Made by a program: the position numbers and the translations under genes. Positions 56,175 to 64,000 of a stretch of DNA of 64,000 nt are shown piece after piece. Within the stretch, counting starts at the first letter, position 1. Each line of letters opens with the position of its first letter. The notes beneath the pieces were generated by a model. The model was not told the origin of the DNA, did no database searches, and saw nothing but the letters and a program-made list of their open reading frames with translations. The stretch comes from Brevundimonas basaltis (GTDB lineage: Bacteria > Pseudomonadota > Alphaproteobacteria > Caulobacterales > Caulobacteraceae), in the NCBI RefSeq assembly GCF_014202075.1, contig NZ_JACHFZ010000002.1:310001-374000 (forward strand). The letters run 5' to 3'.

Positions 56175-56650
56175 GCGGGTCCGCCGACCACGCGCCCGCT
56201 CTCGCCAGCGGATTCGATGGCCGACACCGCAGCCGCACAGCCCATCAGGAGTTCGCCGCCGGTCTCGACCATGGCGGTCAGCGGGTAGATCCGGTCGCTC
56301 ATGCCGTCGCTGCAGTCGGTGGCGGTCAGGGTGACCTTCAGCGCATTGCCGGCGCCGGTGGTCGCCTCCCACACCGCCATGGTGCCCTGCATCGTGGGCT
56401 GGCCCTGCGGGGCGCGCTGTTCGGGTCGGTCGACCCCGGAATAGACCAACTCCGAGCCGGTCATCTCCACCGCCCAGAACGGCTCCGTGCCCAGCGCCCG
56501 CAACGGTTGCGTCAGATCGACGCCCGCCAGGACCGGTGCGGGACCGGGCGCGGGGCCCGGCCGCTCCGGGGCTTCGGCCGGCGGCGAACAGGCCGCCAGA
56601 GCGAAGGCGGCGAGAACGGCGGTCAGGGCGAAGGGGGTGTAAGCACGCAT
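56159..56650 (-). CDS. lipoprotein, COG3650-like
   Basis: 163 aa from ATG 56650. Lipobox AFALAAC, a Pro-rich linker, then LRALGTEPFWAVEMTGSELV, a segment common to COG3650-type envelope proteins, and a C-terminal half with two cysteines (ATDCSDGMSD, LMGCAAAV). The function is unknown. The start follows a GGAGATATT ribosome region. Confidence 0.75.
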   Translation of the reverse strand: MRAYTPFALTAVLAAFALAACSPPAEAPERPGPAPGPAPVLAGVDLTQPLRALGTEPFWAVEMTGSELVYSGVDRPEQRAPQGQPTMQGTMAVWEATTGAGNALKVTLTATDCSDGMSDRIYPLTAMVETGGELLMGCAAAVSAIESAGESGRVVGGPAQPTG

Positions 56651-56732
56651 GAATATCTCCCGGAGGCGGGGAATGGAGCGCGGGAGGCGGGGCTCCGTCA
56701 AGCGTCGGCGTGGCCTCGCCGACGTTCGAAGA

Positions 56733-57263
56733 TCAGGGCTGGCCGTCGGCCCCGACCGACGCTGAGGCCATCAGCAGGCCGTCCGACGGCTGGAACGGGG
56801 CTTTGTGGATGAAGCCCCAGGTCGGATAGACGCTCGTGCCGAGGTCGTTGATCGGGTTGTACCAGACCTTGACCGCGGTCCAGTCGCCGCGGTCGGACAC
56901 GTCCACGACGGTGACGTTTTCCTCGACCTTGCCGCGGCTGCCGCCCCAGTTGGCGTGGGTGACGCGGATGACCCGGTCGGTCAGCACTTCCGACACAACG
57001 GCGACGTGACCGCGGCTCATCCGGCCGCTAGGCTTGAAGGCCAGAACGGAGCCGGTGCGCGGACGTTCGCTGGTCTGAAAGCGGTTTCGGGCCTGGGACC
57101 ACCAGGTGTGGGCGTCGCCGAAAATTTCGATGCCGGAGAACATCCGGGCGAAGGTCACGCACTGCCAGTACGGTTCACCGGCCTTCGCGGCGGGGGCCAT
57201 GGGGCCCAGCACGAAAAATCCGAGGGTCGCCGCAACCGCGGCGGCTGTGAGCCGTTTCATCAT
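56733..57263 (-). CDS. secreted CHAP-domain amidase/endopeptidase
   Basis: 176 aa from ATG 57263. Signal peptide to about residue 28. The CHAP domain has its catalytic Cys at C35 (YWQCVTFARMFSG) and His at H86 (SRGHVAVVSEVL), with WGGSRGKV after it. It likely cleaves peptidoglycan peptides or other amides. The much longer open frame to 58388 is antisense or shadow of the acyltransferase and is not used. Confidence 0.88.
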   Translation of the reverse strand: MMKRLTAAAVAATLGFFVLGPMAPAAKAGEPYWQCVTFARMFSGIEIFGDAHTWWSQARNRFQTSERPRTGSVLAFKPSGRMSRGHVAVVSEVLTDRVIRVTHANWGGSRGKVEENVTVVDVSDRGDWTAVKVWYNPINDLGTSVYPTWGFIHKAPFQPSDGLLMASASVGADGQP

Positions 57264-57331
57264 GCTGGCGTGTTTCCCGACCTGCCTCGGAATCAGCCTT
57301 AGACGATAGTTTGCGAGGGTTGAAGAACCCT

Positions 57332-58453
57332 TTAAGGCGAATTCGCCACAGCCGGAGCCGCGACCGGGGCCGCGGGTTTTCTGGCCGCCAAACCCCTCAG
57401 AGCCTTGCGGGCCGGGCGTTCGACCAGGTGATAGGTCAGGGCCGCCGCGACCGGAATGGCCGCCAGAACCGCCAACCACACGAGGATGTGAAGCTTCTTG
57501 TCGTCGGCCCCGGTCATGCGCGCCGCGACGTTGACGCCGAGCAGCAGCACCGGCGCGCAGACCATGTAGATCGAATAGGAGATCTCGCCGAGGTAGACGC
57601 CCGCCTTCGAGGCGAAGACGCCGGCCCGGCCGTTGTCGAGACCGCCCAGACCGAGGATCAGCCCCCCGGCGAACAGCACCACCAGCGGGTCCCACAGCGC
57701 CAGCGAGGCGCAGACCAGCACGCCGGCGCCGCAGACCAGGGCGACGGCGCCAGCGTGACGCACCGGAGCCCGGCGATGGATCAGGTAGAGGGCGCAGCCG
57801 AGGGCGAAACACGGAACAATTCTCAAGGCCCCCCACAGGAAGGTCGCCTCGGTCAGGGAGAAGCCGGCCACCGGTTCGAACACGGCGTAGAGCGCCAGCG
57901 CCCCGGCCGCGGTCGCCCCCGCCGCCATCACCGGCCGCTCGCGCATCCGCCAGGCGACAAAGGCGAAGGCGGGGAAGCTCAGATAGGCGAACCACTCGGC
58001 CGAGATCGACCACGACGGATGGTTGAAGGCGGCGCTGGAGGCCAGGCCCCAGGCATGGGTCAGGCTGAGGTGGGCCGGCAGGGAGCGCCAGTCGAGCAGG
58101 CTCTCGCTGACGGTCAGGCCGGCGACCGTGGCCGCGACGCCGAGCGCCATCATGCCGGCGAGGGTCACCAGATGCAGCGGGTAGACCCGCGCGATCCGCG
58201 CCCAGAGGAAGCCGCGATAGCTGAAACCGCCCTCCCGGCGTCCCTGGCCGGCCGCCTCGAGATAGACGTGGCTGAGGATGAAGCCCGACAGGACGAAGAA
58301 GACCTCGACGCCGAGGTAGCCCTTGGTCACCGCGGTCGGCACGACGCCGATGTCGAGATGCGGCCAGGCCGTGAACAGCACCACCCACAGCGCCGCCAGG
58401 AACCGCAGCGTGGTCAGGGCGCGAAGATCGGGGGGCGTCTGGACCGGCGTCAT
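57332..58453 (-). CDS. acyltransferase family 3 membrane protein
   Basis: 373 aa with about ten membrane helices. The family signature LRALTTLRFLAALWVVLFTA, GVEVFFVLSGFILSHVY and RIARVYPLHL lies in the first 100 residues, with NHPSWSISAEWFAYLSFP in the middle and a C-terminal TYHLVERPARKAL. Such enzymes O-acylate surface polysaccharides or other envelope molecules; the acceptor is unknown. Confidence 0.92.
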   Translation of the reverse strand: MTPVQTPPDLRALTTLRFLAALWVVLFTAWPHLDIGVVPTAVTKGYLGVEVFFVLSGFILSHVYLEAAGQGRREGGFSYRGFLWARIARVYPLHLVTLAGMMALGVAATVAGLTVSESLLDWRSLPAHLSLTHAWGLASSAAFNHPSWSISAEWFAYLSFPAFAFVAWRMRERPVMAAGATAAGALALYAVFEPVAGFSLTEATFLWGALRIVPCFALGCALYLIHRRAPVRHAGAVALVCGAGVLVCASLALWDPLVVLFAGGLILGLGGLDNGRAGVFASKAGVYLGEISYSIYMVCAPVLLLGVNVAARMTGADDKKLHILVWLAVLAAIPVAAALTYHLVERPARKALRGLAARKPAAPVAAPAVANSP

Positions 58454-58488
58454 GACCGCCAGACTAGGGTTTCAGGCTCTAGGAACCG

Positions 58489-58869
58489 TTAAGCGCCGCA
58501 CTCGGCCGGACGGGTTTCGCCGGGCTTGTACATGGCGCAGGACCGGTCGATCTCGCCCTGGATCAGGGCGCAGGGGTTGTCGGGGTGGCAGGGCGGGTGG
58601 CTGGCGGGGCTGACCTGGACGCAGCGCTCGACCAGCCGGATCGCGGCCGCTTCGCCGAGCTGGTTGCGGCAGGGAACCGGTTCGCCCGCCGGCAGCGCCG
58701 CCACGGCAGGGTCGACCTCTTCCTGCGGGGGGGCGTCGGCGGGCATGACGGGCGGCGGGGCGTCCGCCCCGGCCGGTTCCGCCACCGGCGCTTCGGCGGG
58801 CTGCTGACAGGCCGCCACGAGAGCGGTCATGGCCACAAGGGCGACGACGGTCCGGCGCATCCCGATCAC
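58489..58869 (-). CDS. small Cys-rich lipoprotein
   Basis: 126 aa (or 123 from ATG 58860). Lipobox ALVAAC, a Pro/Ala linker, and a C-terminal part with six cysteines in pairs (PCRNQLG, RCVQVS, PCHPDNPCALI, RSCAMYK, ECGA), suggesting a disulphide-stabilised fold. No family recognised. Confidence 0.7.
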   Translation of the reverse strand: MIGMRRTVVALVAMTALVAACQQPAEAPVAEPAGADAPPPVMPADAPPQEEVDPAVAALPAGEPVPCRNQLGEAAAIRLVERCVQVSPASHPPCHPDNPCALIQGEIDRSCAMYKPGETRPAECGA

Positions 58870-58935
58870 TCCGACAGGTTCCGAAGCGCCACCATAGGCA
58901 CGGTTCGCGCCCGCGCGAAAGCGGAGCCGGGCCGC

Positions 58936-59151
58936 CTATTCCGCGTGCAGGCCTCGCTCTACCCGCCGGAAAGGATAGCGGTCGCGGATGTTGGGGCCGA
59001 AGAACCGGCCCTTCGAAAAAGCCTCGCGAAAGGCTGAGTTCACCTCCGGCGGCACGCCGTCGTATTCATAGACATCGCCGCTGACGAAGGTTACCCGCAG
59101 CCGCCGGCGGGGCTCGTCATAGCTGAAGCGGCGGATGACGCTGGAGGGCAT
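58936..59151 (-). CDS. KTSC-domain protein (71 aa)
   Basis: Starts MPSSVIRRFSYDEPRRRLRV and continues TFVSGDVYEYDGVPPEVNSA and FREAFSKGRFFGPNIRDRYP. These segments match the KTSC domain, small proteins of unknown role often found near DNA-processing genes. ATG 59151 gives the domain exactly; the longer upstream frame is antisense shadow. Confidence 0.8.
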   Translation of the reverse strand: MPSSVIRRFSYDEPRRRLRVTFVSGDVYEYDGVPPEVNSAFREAFSKGRFFGPNIRDRYPFRRVERGLHAE

Positions 59152-59200
59152 GAGGGCTGAACGCCGGATCGCGCCGACGGCTCCGCCCCGCTTCCGGGCC

Positions 59201-59572
59201 TCAGTCCCTGAGAGAGTCCGGCACCCGCCCGCCGTTCTCTTCCAGCTTACGCCAGACGGCCTTCGACAGGGCGATATTCTGCTCGGCGCTGCCGTGAGGC
59301 CCGGCGTTGACGCCAAGTTCCTGCGCCAGCTCCTTGCGGGCTTCGAGGCTGGAATCAAGGCCCAGAAGTTTGAGCAGATCGACGATCGAGGTACGCCAGT
59401 TGCCAGCCGCCTGTTCACCCTTCAGTTCCGCCATCGAGACGAGAACAGCCTCGACATCAACCGGGGCGGTCGCGGTCGGAGCGGCGGGTGTGGATTGAGG
59501 CGCGGGCGCCGTGGAGGCGGCCTGGGGGCGATGCCCTCTGATCCGGTCCCAGATCGAGCTGAAGATACCCAT
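59201..59572 (-). CDS. DUF3597-domain protein
   Basis: 123 aa. N-terminus MGIFSSIWDRIRG, an Ala/Pro linker, then a C-terminal domain with LLKLLGLDSSLEARKELAQE, NAGPHGSAEQNIALSKAVWR and KLEENGG, which fits DUF3597. The function is unknown. The start at 59572 was chosen to keep the family N-terminus. Confidence 0.78.
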   Translation of the reverse strand: MGIFSSIWDRIRGHRPQAASTAPAPQSTPAAPTATAPVDVEAVLVSMAELKGEQAAGNWRTSIVDLLKLLGLDSSLEARKELAQELGVNAGPHGSAEQNIALSKAVWRKLEENGGRVPDSLRD

Positions 59573-59625
59573 GAACGCGTGCTCCTGTGCTGGACCGCGT
59601 CTCAACGCATCCCGAACAGGCCGGT

Positions 59626-60159
59626 TCAGTCGGGTTCGCGCTCGCCGACCTCGACCGGGCGCACGGCCAGCAGCCAGCCGTCGGCGATGTGGACGTCCGG
59701 GACCGCCTCGCGGGTGAACGGCAGGTACCAGGTCGGGCCGCCGGCCGCCGGGGCGATCTCCAGCATGTCGTCGGCCCCGAAATTCTGCACCGACCTGACC
59801 GCGCCGAGCACGACGCCGGCCGGATCGCGCGCCTGCAGGCCGACCAGATCCGTGAGGTAGAATTCGTCCTCGTCCGGTGCGGGCAGGCGGTCGCGCGGGA
59901 TGTGCAGTTTCAGGCCGCGCAGGGCGTCGGCCTCTTCCTTGGTGGCGATCTCCTTCGCCCGGCCGACGACGCCGTTCTTGTCCGGCCGCGCCGAGGTCAG
60001 GGTCAGCCCCACCGAACCGTCGGCCCGCAGCAGCGGTCCGTACGCCATCAGGGCCATCGGTTCGGCGGTGTAGGCCGTCACCCGCACCTCGCCCTTGACC
60101 CCGAACCCGCCGGCGATCTGGGCGACGAGGATGAGTCTGCTGTCGGCGGTCATCCGCAT
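59626..60159 (-). CDS. rimM: ribosome maturation factor RimM
   Basis: 177 aa. Binds S19 and helps 30S assembly. Begins ILVAQIAGGFGVKGEVRVTA; the PRC-barrel half has EFYLTDLVGLQARDPAG and the hallmark LPFTREAVPDVHIAD. It follows rpsP with a terminator-like hairpin between. In many bacteria trmD and rplS come next; here they are absent and a DUF3597 gene follows. Confidence 0.95.
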   Translation of the reverse strand: MRMTADSRLILVAQIAGGFGVKGEVRVTAYTAEPMALMAYGPLLRADGSVGLTLTSARPDKNGVVGRAKEIATKEEADALRGLKLHIPRDRLPAPDEDEFYLTDLVGLQARDPAGVVLGAVRSVQNFGADDMLEIAPAAGGPTWYLPFTREAVPDVHIADGWLLAVRPVEVGEREPD

Positions 60160-60186
60160 CTCCTGTTGGTCCGTCCCGATAACAGA

Positions 60187-60218
60187 AAAGCAGCGCCCGG
60201 GCGTCCGGACGCTGCTTT
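60187..60218 (-). terminator. hairpin after rpsP, before rimM
   Basis: AAAGCAGCG and CGCTGCTTT (9 bp) pair around a GC-rich loop, and on the minus strand the stem is followed by TTCTGTT. It probably ends or attenuates transcription leaving rpsP, letting rimM be made at a lower level than S16. Confidence 0.65.
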
Positions 60219-60256
60219 CCGTCGTCTTGATCCCGCCGGGGCGGGAACCGGGGCGC

Positions 60257-60868
60257 TTAGGCCTCGGTCTTCTCTTCCTCGGTCGCTTCGGCGGCCGGGG
60301 CGTCCTCGGCGGCGGCGTCGGCCGGAGCCTCTTCCGCAGCGGCTTCAGCCGGGGCTTCCTCGGTCACGGCGTCAGCGGCCGGAGCCTCTTCAGCGGGGGC
60401 TTCGGGTTCGGGAGCCGGAGCGTTCTTGGCGGCTTCGGCGGCGGCCTTGGCTTCTTCCTTGGCGCGGGCGGCGGCTTCGGCGGCCTCGGCCTTGGCGGCG
60501 GCTTCGGCCTCGGCGCGGTCGGCTTCGCGCTGGGCGCGCTCGGCGGCGCGTTCCTGGGCCTTCTTGCCCGGCTGGGCCTTGTTCGGGTTGTTCGACTGGG
60601 TCCACTTGACCTTGTCGGCCAGCACCTCGTCCTGGGACAGGAAGCGGGCGACGCGGTCGGTCGGCTGGGCGCCCTTCGACAGCCATTCGGCGATCCGGTC
60701 GGCCTTCAGGGTGACGCGCTTCTGCTCGCCGTCGCGCGGCAGCATCGGGTTGTAGCTGCCGACGCGCTCGATGAATTTGCCGTCGCGCGGCGAGTGGGAA
60801 TCGGCGACGACGATATAGTAGTAGGGGCGCTTCTTGGCGCCACCGCGGGCCAGACGAATCTTCAGCAT
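60257..60868 (-). CDS. rpsP: 30S ribosomal protein bS16 with long acidic/Ala-rich tail
   Basis: 203 aa. Residues 1-85 are ordinary S16 ([37 protein letters not shown]). A basic-acidic helix follows ([20 protein letters not shown]), then an Ala/Pro/Glu tail to the end, so the protein is more than twice the usual 80-90 aa. Alphaproteobacterial S16 often has a tail, but this one is long. It lies between ffh and rimM. Confidence 0.95.
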   Translation of the reverse strand: MLKIRLARGGAKKRPYYYIVVADSHSPRDGKFIERVGSYNPMLPRDGEQKRVTLKADRIAEWLSKGAQPTDRVARFLSQDEVLADKVKWTQSNNPNKAQPGKKAQERAAERAQREADRAEAEAAAKAEAAEAAARAKEEAKAAAEAAKNAPAPEPEAPAEEAPAADAVTEEAPAEAAAEEAPADAAAEDAPAAEATEEEKTEA

Positions 60869-60889
60869 TTTCAGTCTCTTTCTACGAAA

Positions 60890-62416
60890 TCAGTTCTTCT
60901 TGGGAGGAAAGCCCGGCAGGCCCGGAAGCCCCCCCGGCAGTTGTCCGCCGCCCAGGCCGGCGAGCCGGTCCTGGATGGCTTTCATGTCTTCGGCCGTCGG
61001 TTCCGGCATCTTGCCGCCGCCCATGGCCTTGAGCCGGGCCATGTCGGGTCCGCCGCCCATGCCCCCGCCCAGGCCGCCCATCATGGCGGCCATCTGTTTC
61101 AGGCCCTTGCCGCCGCCCTTGGACATCGACTTGACCATGTCGGCCATCTGGCGGTGCTGTTTGAGCAGGCGGTTGATGTCCTGGACCTCGACCCCGGCGC
61201 CGGCGGCGATGCGCTTCTTGCGGCTGGCGTTGAGCAGGTCGGGCTTCTTGCGCTCGGCCTTGGTCATCGAGGAGATGATGGCCTCCTGACGCAGGATCAT
61301 GCGGTCGTCGATATTGGCGTCGGCCATCTGGGCCTTCATCTTGGCGACGCCGGGCAGCATGCCCATGATGCCCTGAAGCCCGCCCATCTTCTTCATCTGC
61401 TGCAGCTGGGCGGCGAGATCGTTCAGATCGAACTGGCCCTTGGCCAGCTTGCGGGCCATGGCCTCGGCCTTGGACTGGTCGAGCTCCTGCGAGGCCTTCT
61501 CCACCAGGGCGACGATATCGCCCTGACCGAGGATGCGGCCGGCCACGCGGCGGGCGTCGAACACCTCCAGCGCATCGACCTTCTCGCCCGCGCCGAGGTA
61601 TTTGATTGGCAGGCCGGTGACGGCGCGCATCGACAGCATGGCCCCGCCGCGCCCGTCGCCGTCGGCGCGGGTCAGCACAAGGCCGGTCAGCGGCAGGCGC
61701 TCGTGGAAGGCCTTGGCGGTGCGCACCGCGTCCTGGCCGGTCAGGCTGTCGGCGACCAGCAGGGTCTCGACCGGCTTCGACACGGCGGCGACCTCGGCCA
61801 CCTCGGCCATCAGGGCCTCGTCGAGGGTGATGCGGCCGGCGGTGTCGAGGATCAGGACGTCGAAGCCCTGCAGCTTCGCCGACTGGAGGGCGCGTTTGGT
61901 GATCTGCACCGGGCTCTCGCCCGCCACGATCGGCAGGGTGGTGACCTCGATCTGCTTGCCGAGGGTGGCCAGCTGTTCCATCGCCGCCGGACGGCGGGTG
62001 TCCAGCGAGGCCATCATGACCTTCTTGCGGTCGAACCTGGTCAGCCGCAGCGCCAGCTTGGCCGAGGTCGTGGTCTTGCCCGAGCCCTGCAGGCCGGCCA
62101 TCAGGATGACCGCCGGCGGCGTGGCGTTCAGATTGATCGGGACCGGCTCCTCGCCGCCCAGCATCTCGACCAGGCCGTCATAAACGATCTTGACCACCTG
62201 ATCGGCCGGCTTGACCGAGCGGATGACGTCCTCGCCGGTGGCGCGCTCGGTGGCGAAGGCGATGAAGTCCTTGACGACGGGCAGGGCGACGTCGGCCTCG
62301 AGCAGCGCCACGCGGACTTCGCGCATCGCCTCGGCCACGTCCTTTTCGGACAGGGCGCCGCGGCCGGTGATCCGGTCGAAGACGCCTGTCAGCCGCTCGT
62401 TCAGAGCCTCGAACAT
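60890..62416 (-). CDS. ffh: signal recognition particle protein Ffh
   Basis: 508 aa SRP54 homologue. N domain, GTPase G1 GLQGSGKT at 108-115, DTAGR in DVLILDTAGRITLDEALM and VLTRADGDGRGGAML. The C-terminal Met/Gly-rich M domain binds 4.5S RNA and signal peptides (MKKMGGLQGIMGMLPG, MAAMMGGLGGGMGGGPDMAR). It targets membrane proteins to SecYEG. It starts the ffh-rpsP-rimM cluster. Confidence 0.97.
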   Translation of the reverse strand: MFEALNERLTGVFDRITGRGALSEKDVAEAMREVRVALLEADVALPVVKDFIAFATERATGEDVIRSVKPADQVVKIVYDGLVEMLGGEEPVPINLNATPPAVILMAGLQGSGKTTTSAKLALRLTRFDRKKVMMASLDTRRPAAMEQLATLGKQIEVTTLPIVAGESPVQITKRALQSAKLQGFDVLILDTAGRITLDEALMAEVAEVAAVSKPVETLLVADSLTGQDAVRTAKAFHERLPLTGLVLTRADGDGRGGAMLSMRAVTGLPIKYLGAGEKVDALEVFDARRVAGRILGQGDIVALVEKASQELDQSKAEAMARKLAKGQFDLNDLAAQLQQMKKMGGLQGIMGMLPGVAKMKAQMADANIDDRMILRQEAIISSMTKAERKKPDLLNASRKKRIAAGAGVEVQDINRLLKQHRQMADMVKSMSKGGGKGLKQMAAMMGGLGGGMGGGPDMARLKAMGGGKMPEPTAEDMKAIQDRLAGLGGGQLPGGLPGLPGFPPKKN

Positions 62417-62604
62417 TCACTACCTCGTTGCGACGGGCGAAACGGCTCCATACGACGACGGCCCCCGGCGACGATCACGTCGGCGGAGGGTTCTCGCCTG
62501 CCTCGTCCGGCCGGAACCGGGGTCGTGCAGGTGGAGACGCGAGGTTCACTTGCGTCGGAAGCGGCGGCTTATGGCGGAAAAGACGGGTGAAGACAAGGCG
62601 AGGC

Positions 62605-62751
62605 CTACATCCCCTTCGAGGGGTCGTCCGAGGGGGTGTTCGGATCGGCCCGGTCCGAGGCCTTGCGGCTGCGCATCATGGCCCAGAACAGCGCCAGGCC
62701 GAGAAGGACGGGACCGCCGATGATGACGATGCCCCAGGGAAATGCTTCCAT
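62605..62751 (-). CDS. 48-aa single-helix membrane protein
   Basis: ATG 62751 is preceded by AAAGGAG at a good distance. The product is a hydrophobic helix (FPWGIVIIGGPVLLGLALFW) followed by a charged tail (RSRKASDRADPNTPSDDPSK). It is small but has a clear ribosome site and topology; function unknown. The tail would face the cytoplasm by the positive-inside rule. Confidence 0.65.
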   Translation of the reverse strand: MEAFPWGIVIIGGPVLLGLALFWAMMRSRKASDRADPNTPSDDPSKGM

Positions 62752-62850
62752 GTCTGGATCTCCTTTCCCGGGACCAACCCCCGACCGCCGGAATTGCTCC
62801 CGCCCTGGCTCTGTGGGGCTTGTTTGCCGGGGGCGAGGCTAGCGGGCCGA

Positions 62851-63330
62851 TCAGGCGTCGGTGCGGGCCTGGGACTGCTCGGCCAGGGCGGTTACCCGCC
62901 GGGCGAGGTTCAGCAGGGCCTCGCGCTGCGGCTCCAGGTTGCTGGCGACCGAGATGTTCAGGTTCTTCGCCGCCGTCAGCGCCTCGGCCACGCCGGCCTG
63001 CAGCGGGTCGCCCTCGGGCAGCTCCACCGCTTCCAGCGCCGCCACAGCCTCGCCCATGGCGTCGTTGGCGACCCCGAAATTGCGATCGTCCAGCGCGGCC
63101 GCGGCCCGGTAAACCCAGACGTTGGCGGTCAGCAGCTGATTGGCCGTGACCCGGGTCCGGAGATCGGTTTCGGCGGCTTCACGGGCCGTCCGGGCCTCGC
63201 CGATGGCGCCGCGGGCGGGCACGTCCCGGGTCAGATAGCCGGCCCCGAACAGCAGGGCCGCCACAAGGATCGCGAGGCCGAGTCGGATCAGCATCGACCG
63301 GGGGTTCGGCCTGGAGGCGACGTCGTTCAT
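62851..63330 (-). CDS. membrane-anchored helical protein of unknown function
   Basis: 159 aa from ATG 63330. One N-terminal anchor (MLIRLGLAILVAALLFGAGY) and a long, Ala-rich helical periplasmic part (ARTAREAAETDLRTRVTANQ to the end), probably coiled coil. No catalytic motif. Not assigned to a family. Confidence 0.7.
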   Translation of the reverse strand: MNDVASRPNPRSMLIRLGLAILVAALLFGAGYLTRDVPARGAIGEARTAREAAETDLRTRVTANQLLTANVWVYRAAAALDDRNFGVANDAMGEAVAALEAVELPEGDPLQAGVAEALTAAKNLNISVASNLEPQREALLNLARRVTALAEQSQARTDA

Positions 63331-63520
63331 CCCGGGGATTCCCTGACTGGCGGCATGTGACGGCACTATCCGCCCTTTCGGCCAAGGTCGCAATCAAGCG
63401 CGGCCATGCCCCGTCCGACGGGCTGGATGCACATTCGGTTTCTGTCGGGCGCAGCGGGATGCCACGAGCCGCGGCGGCCTGTAGGGTTTCGTTCCCGCCG
63501 TTCCACGGAAGTCCTGAACA

Positions 63521-64000
63521 TGTCCCCTGCCGCCGACGACCAACTGCGCGATGAGGTCCGCCTTCTGGGCGGCCTGCTGGGCGAGGTCATTCGCGACGAG
63601 GGCGGGCAGGACCTCTACGACCGGATCGAGGCGGTGCGTCAGGCCTCGGTCGCCTGGCATCGCGACGCGGGCCCCGAGGACGCGGCCCGGCTGGAGCGGC
63701 TGCTGGGCGAGCTGTCTCTGGATCAGGCCGTGGGGCTGGCCCACGGTTTCGCGGTCTTCTCGCTGCTGGCCAACGTCGCCGAGGACCGGGCCGGCAAGCG
63801 GCGGGCGCAGGATCAGGCCGCGGCGGGGGCCCGCGCCGACACGCCTGAGGGCGCGTTGAAGCGATTGTCGGACATGGGTGTCAGCCTTGGAGAGGTGCGC
63901 GAGCTGCTCGCCGGGGCCCTGATATCGCCGGTGCTGACCGCCCACCCCTCCGAAGTGCGGCGCAAGAGCGTCATCGACCGCATCGCCGCCGTCTCGGACC
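63521..64000 (+). CDS. ppc: phosphoenolpyruvate carboxylase, N-terminal part (runs off the window)
   Basis: The first 160 codons are present. DDQLRDEVRLLGGLLGEVIR near the start and VLTAHPSEVRRKSVIDRIAA near 139-158 (the TAHPTE-type motif) identify PEP carboxylase, which makes oxaloacetate from PEP. Its activity belongs to the same PEP/pyruvate node that PpsR controls. The catalytic C-terminal parts lie beyond the right edge. Confidence 0.92.

Noticed and set aside
56733..58388. One continuous 551-codon minus-strand frame that could be read as a fusion ending in the CHAP domain
   Set aside because: Its first two thirds are out of frame with the acyltransferase gene and Arg/Gly-rich. The CHAP protein has its own signal peptide and start at 57263.
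60095..62590. An 831-codon plus-strand frame opposite rpsP and ffh
   Set aside because: Gly/Leu-rich antisense shadow of two certain genes.

Overview
The window looks like the chromosomal origin region of a high-GC alphaproteobacterium of the order Caulobacterales, most likely Brevundimonas or a close relative. The reasons are the gene order mnmE-rho-hemJ-hemH-hemE / origin / ppsR-maf-aroE-coaE-dnaQ-secB, which follows the Caulobacter Cori neighbourhood, an exact TTAA-N7-TTAA CtrA-type site in the hemE-ppsR gap, a perfect parS palindrome 4.5 kb away, and an alphaproteobacterial LexA box in front of mmcB. The species is inferred, not proven.

Layout. 1-5680 (minus strand): 5'-end part of mnmE, a 75-aa DUF6489-type gene, parS, rho, and the overlapping haem operon hemE-hemH-hemJ. 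5680-6194: predicted replication origin. 6195-12347: a tightly overlapping run ppsR-maf-aroE-coaE, then dnaQ, secB (minus), a Tim44-like gene and mltA. 12348-13012 is a 665-bp non-coding gap. 13013-29679: AI-2E-type permease, a beta-barrel outer-membrane protein, the 1,621-aa NAD-glutamate dehydrogenase, a universal stress protein, an Nfu-type Fe-S scaffold, two XRE regulators, tsaB-rimI, fur, and miaB-phoH-ybeY-lnt followed by a third XRE regulator.

30255-33233 is a complete 2,979-bp IS1595-type transposon with matching terminal inverted repeats and an 8-bp target duplication (CGTTGTTA). Besides its transposase it carries a Panacea/DUF4065 antitoxin-like gene with an overlapping putative toxin, and a convergent pair encoding a two-helix membrane protein and a 44-aa acidic protein. 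It separates a small lipoprotein gene, whose C-terminus resembles CdiA-type toxin domains, from coaBC.

33315-44188: coaBC, dut, dapB, the chaperone genes dnaJ and dnaK (sigma-32-like promoter upstream of dnaK), alkB, a dienelactone-hydrolase-family gene, hrcA-grpE and rph. 44195-45493 is a second accessory patch: a frameshifted JAB-like putative effector and a secreted partner. 45561-49618: fatty-acid genes fabI, fabB and fabA with a NhaP-type antiporter between them. 49717-56650: SH3-domain protein, 2-hydroxyacid dehydrogenase, MoeB/ThiF-type enzyme, BLUF photoreceptor, hslVU, a secreted unknown, SOS-controlled mmcB and a lipoprotein. 56733-64000: CHAP-domain protein, acyltransferase-3, several small proteins, rimM, rpsP, ffh and the 5' part of ppc.

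The genes are mostly housekeeping (replication, cofactor, protein quality control, lipid synthesis, SRP/ribosome). The real novelty is the TA-carrying transposon, the damaged effector locus, and a family of 40-bp intergenic repeats whose two stems covary. No tRNA, rRNA or CRISPR array was seen.
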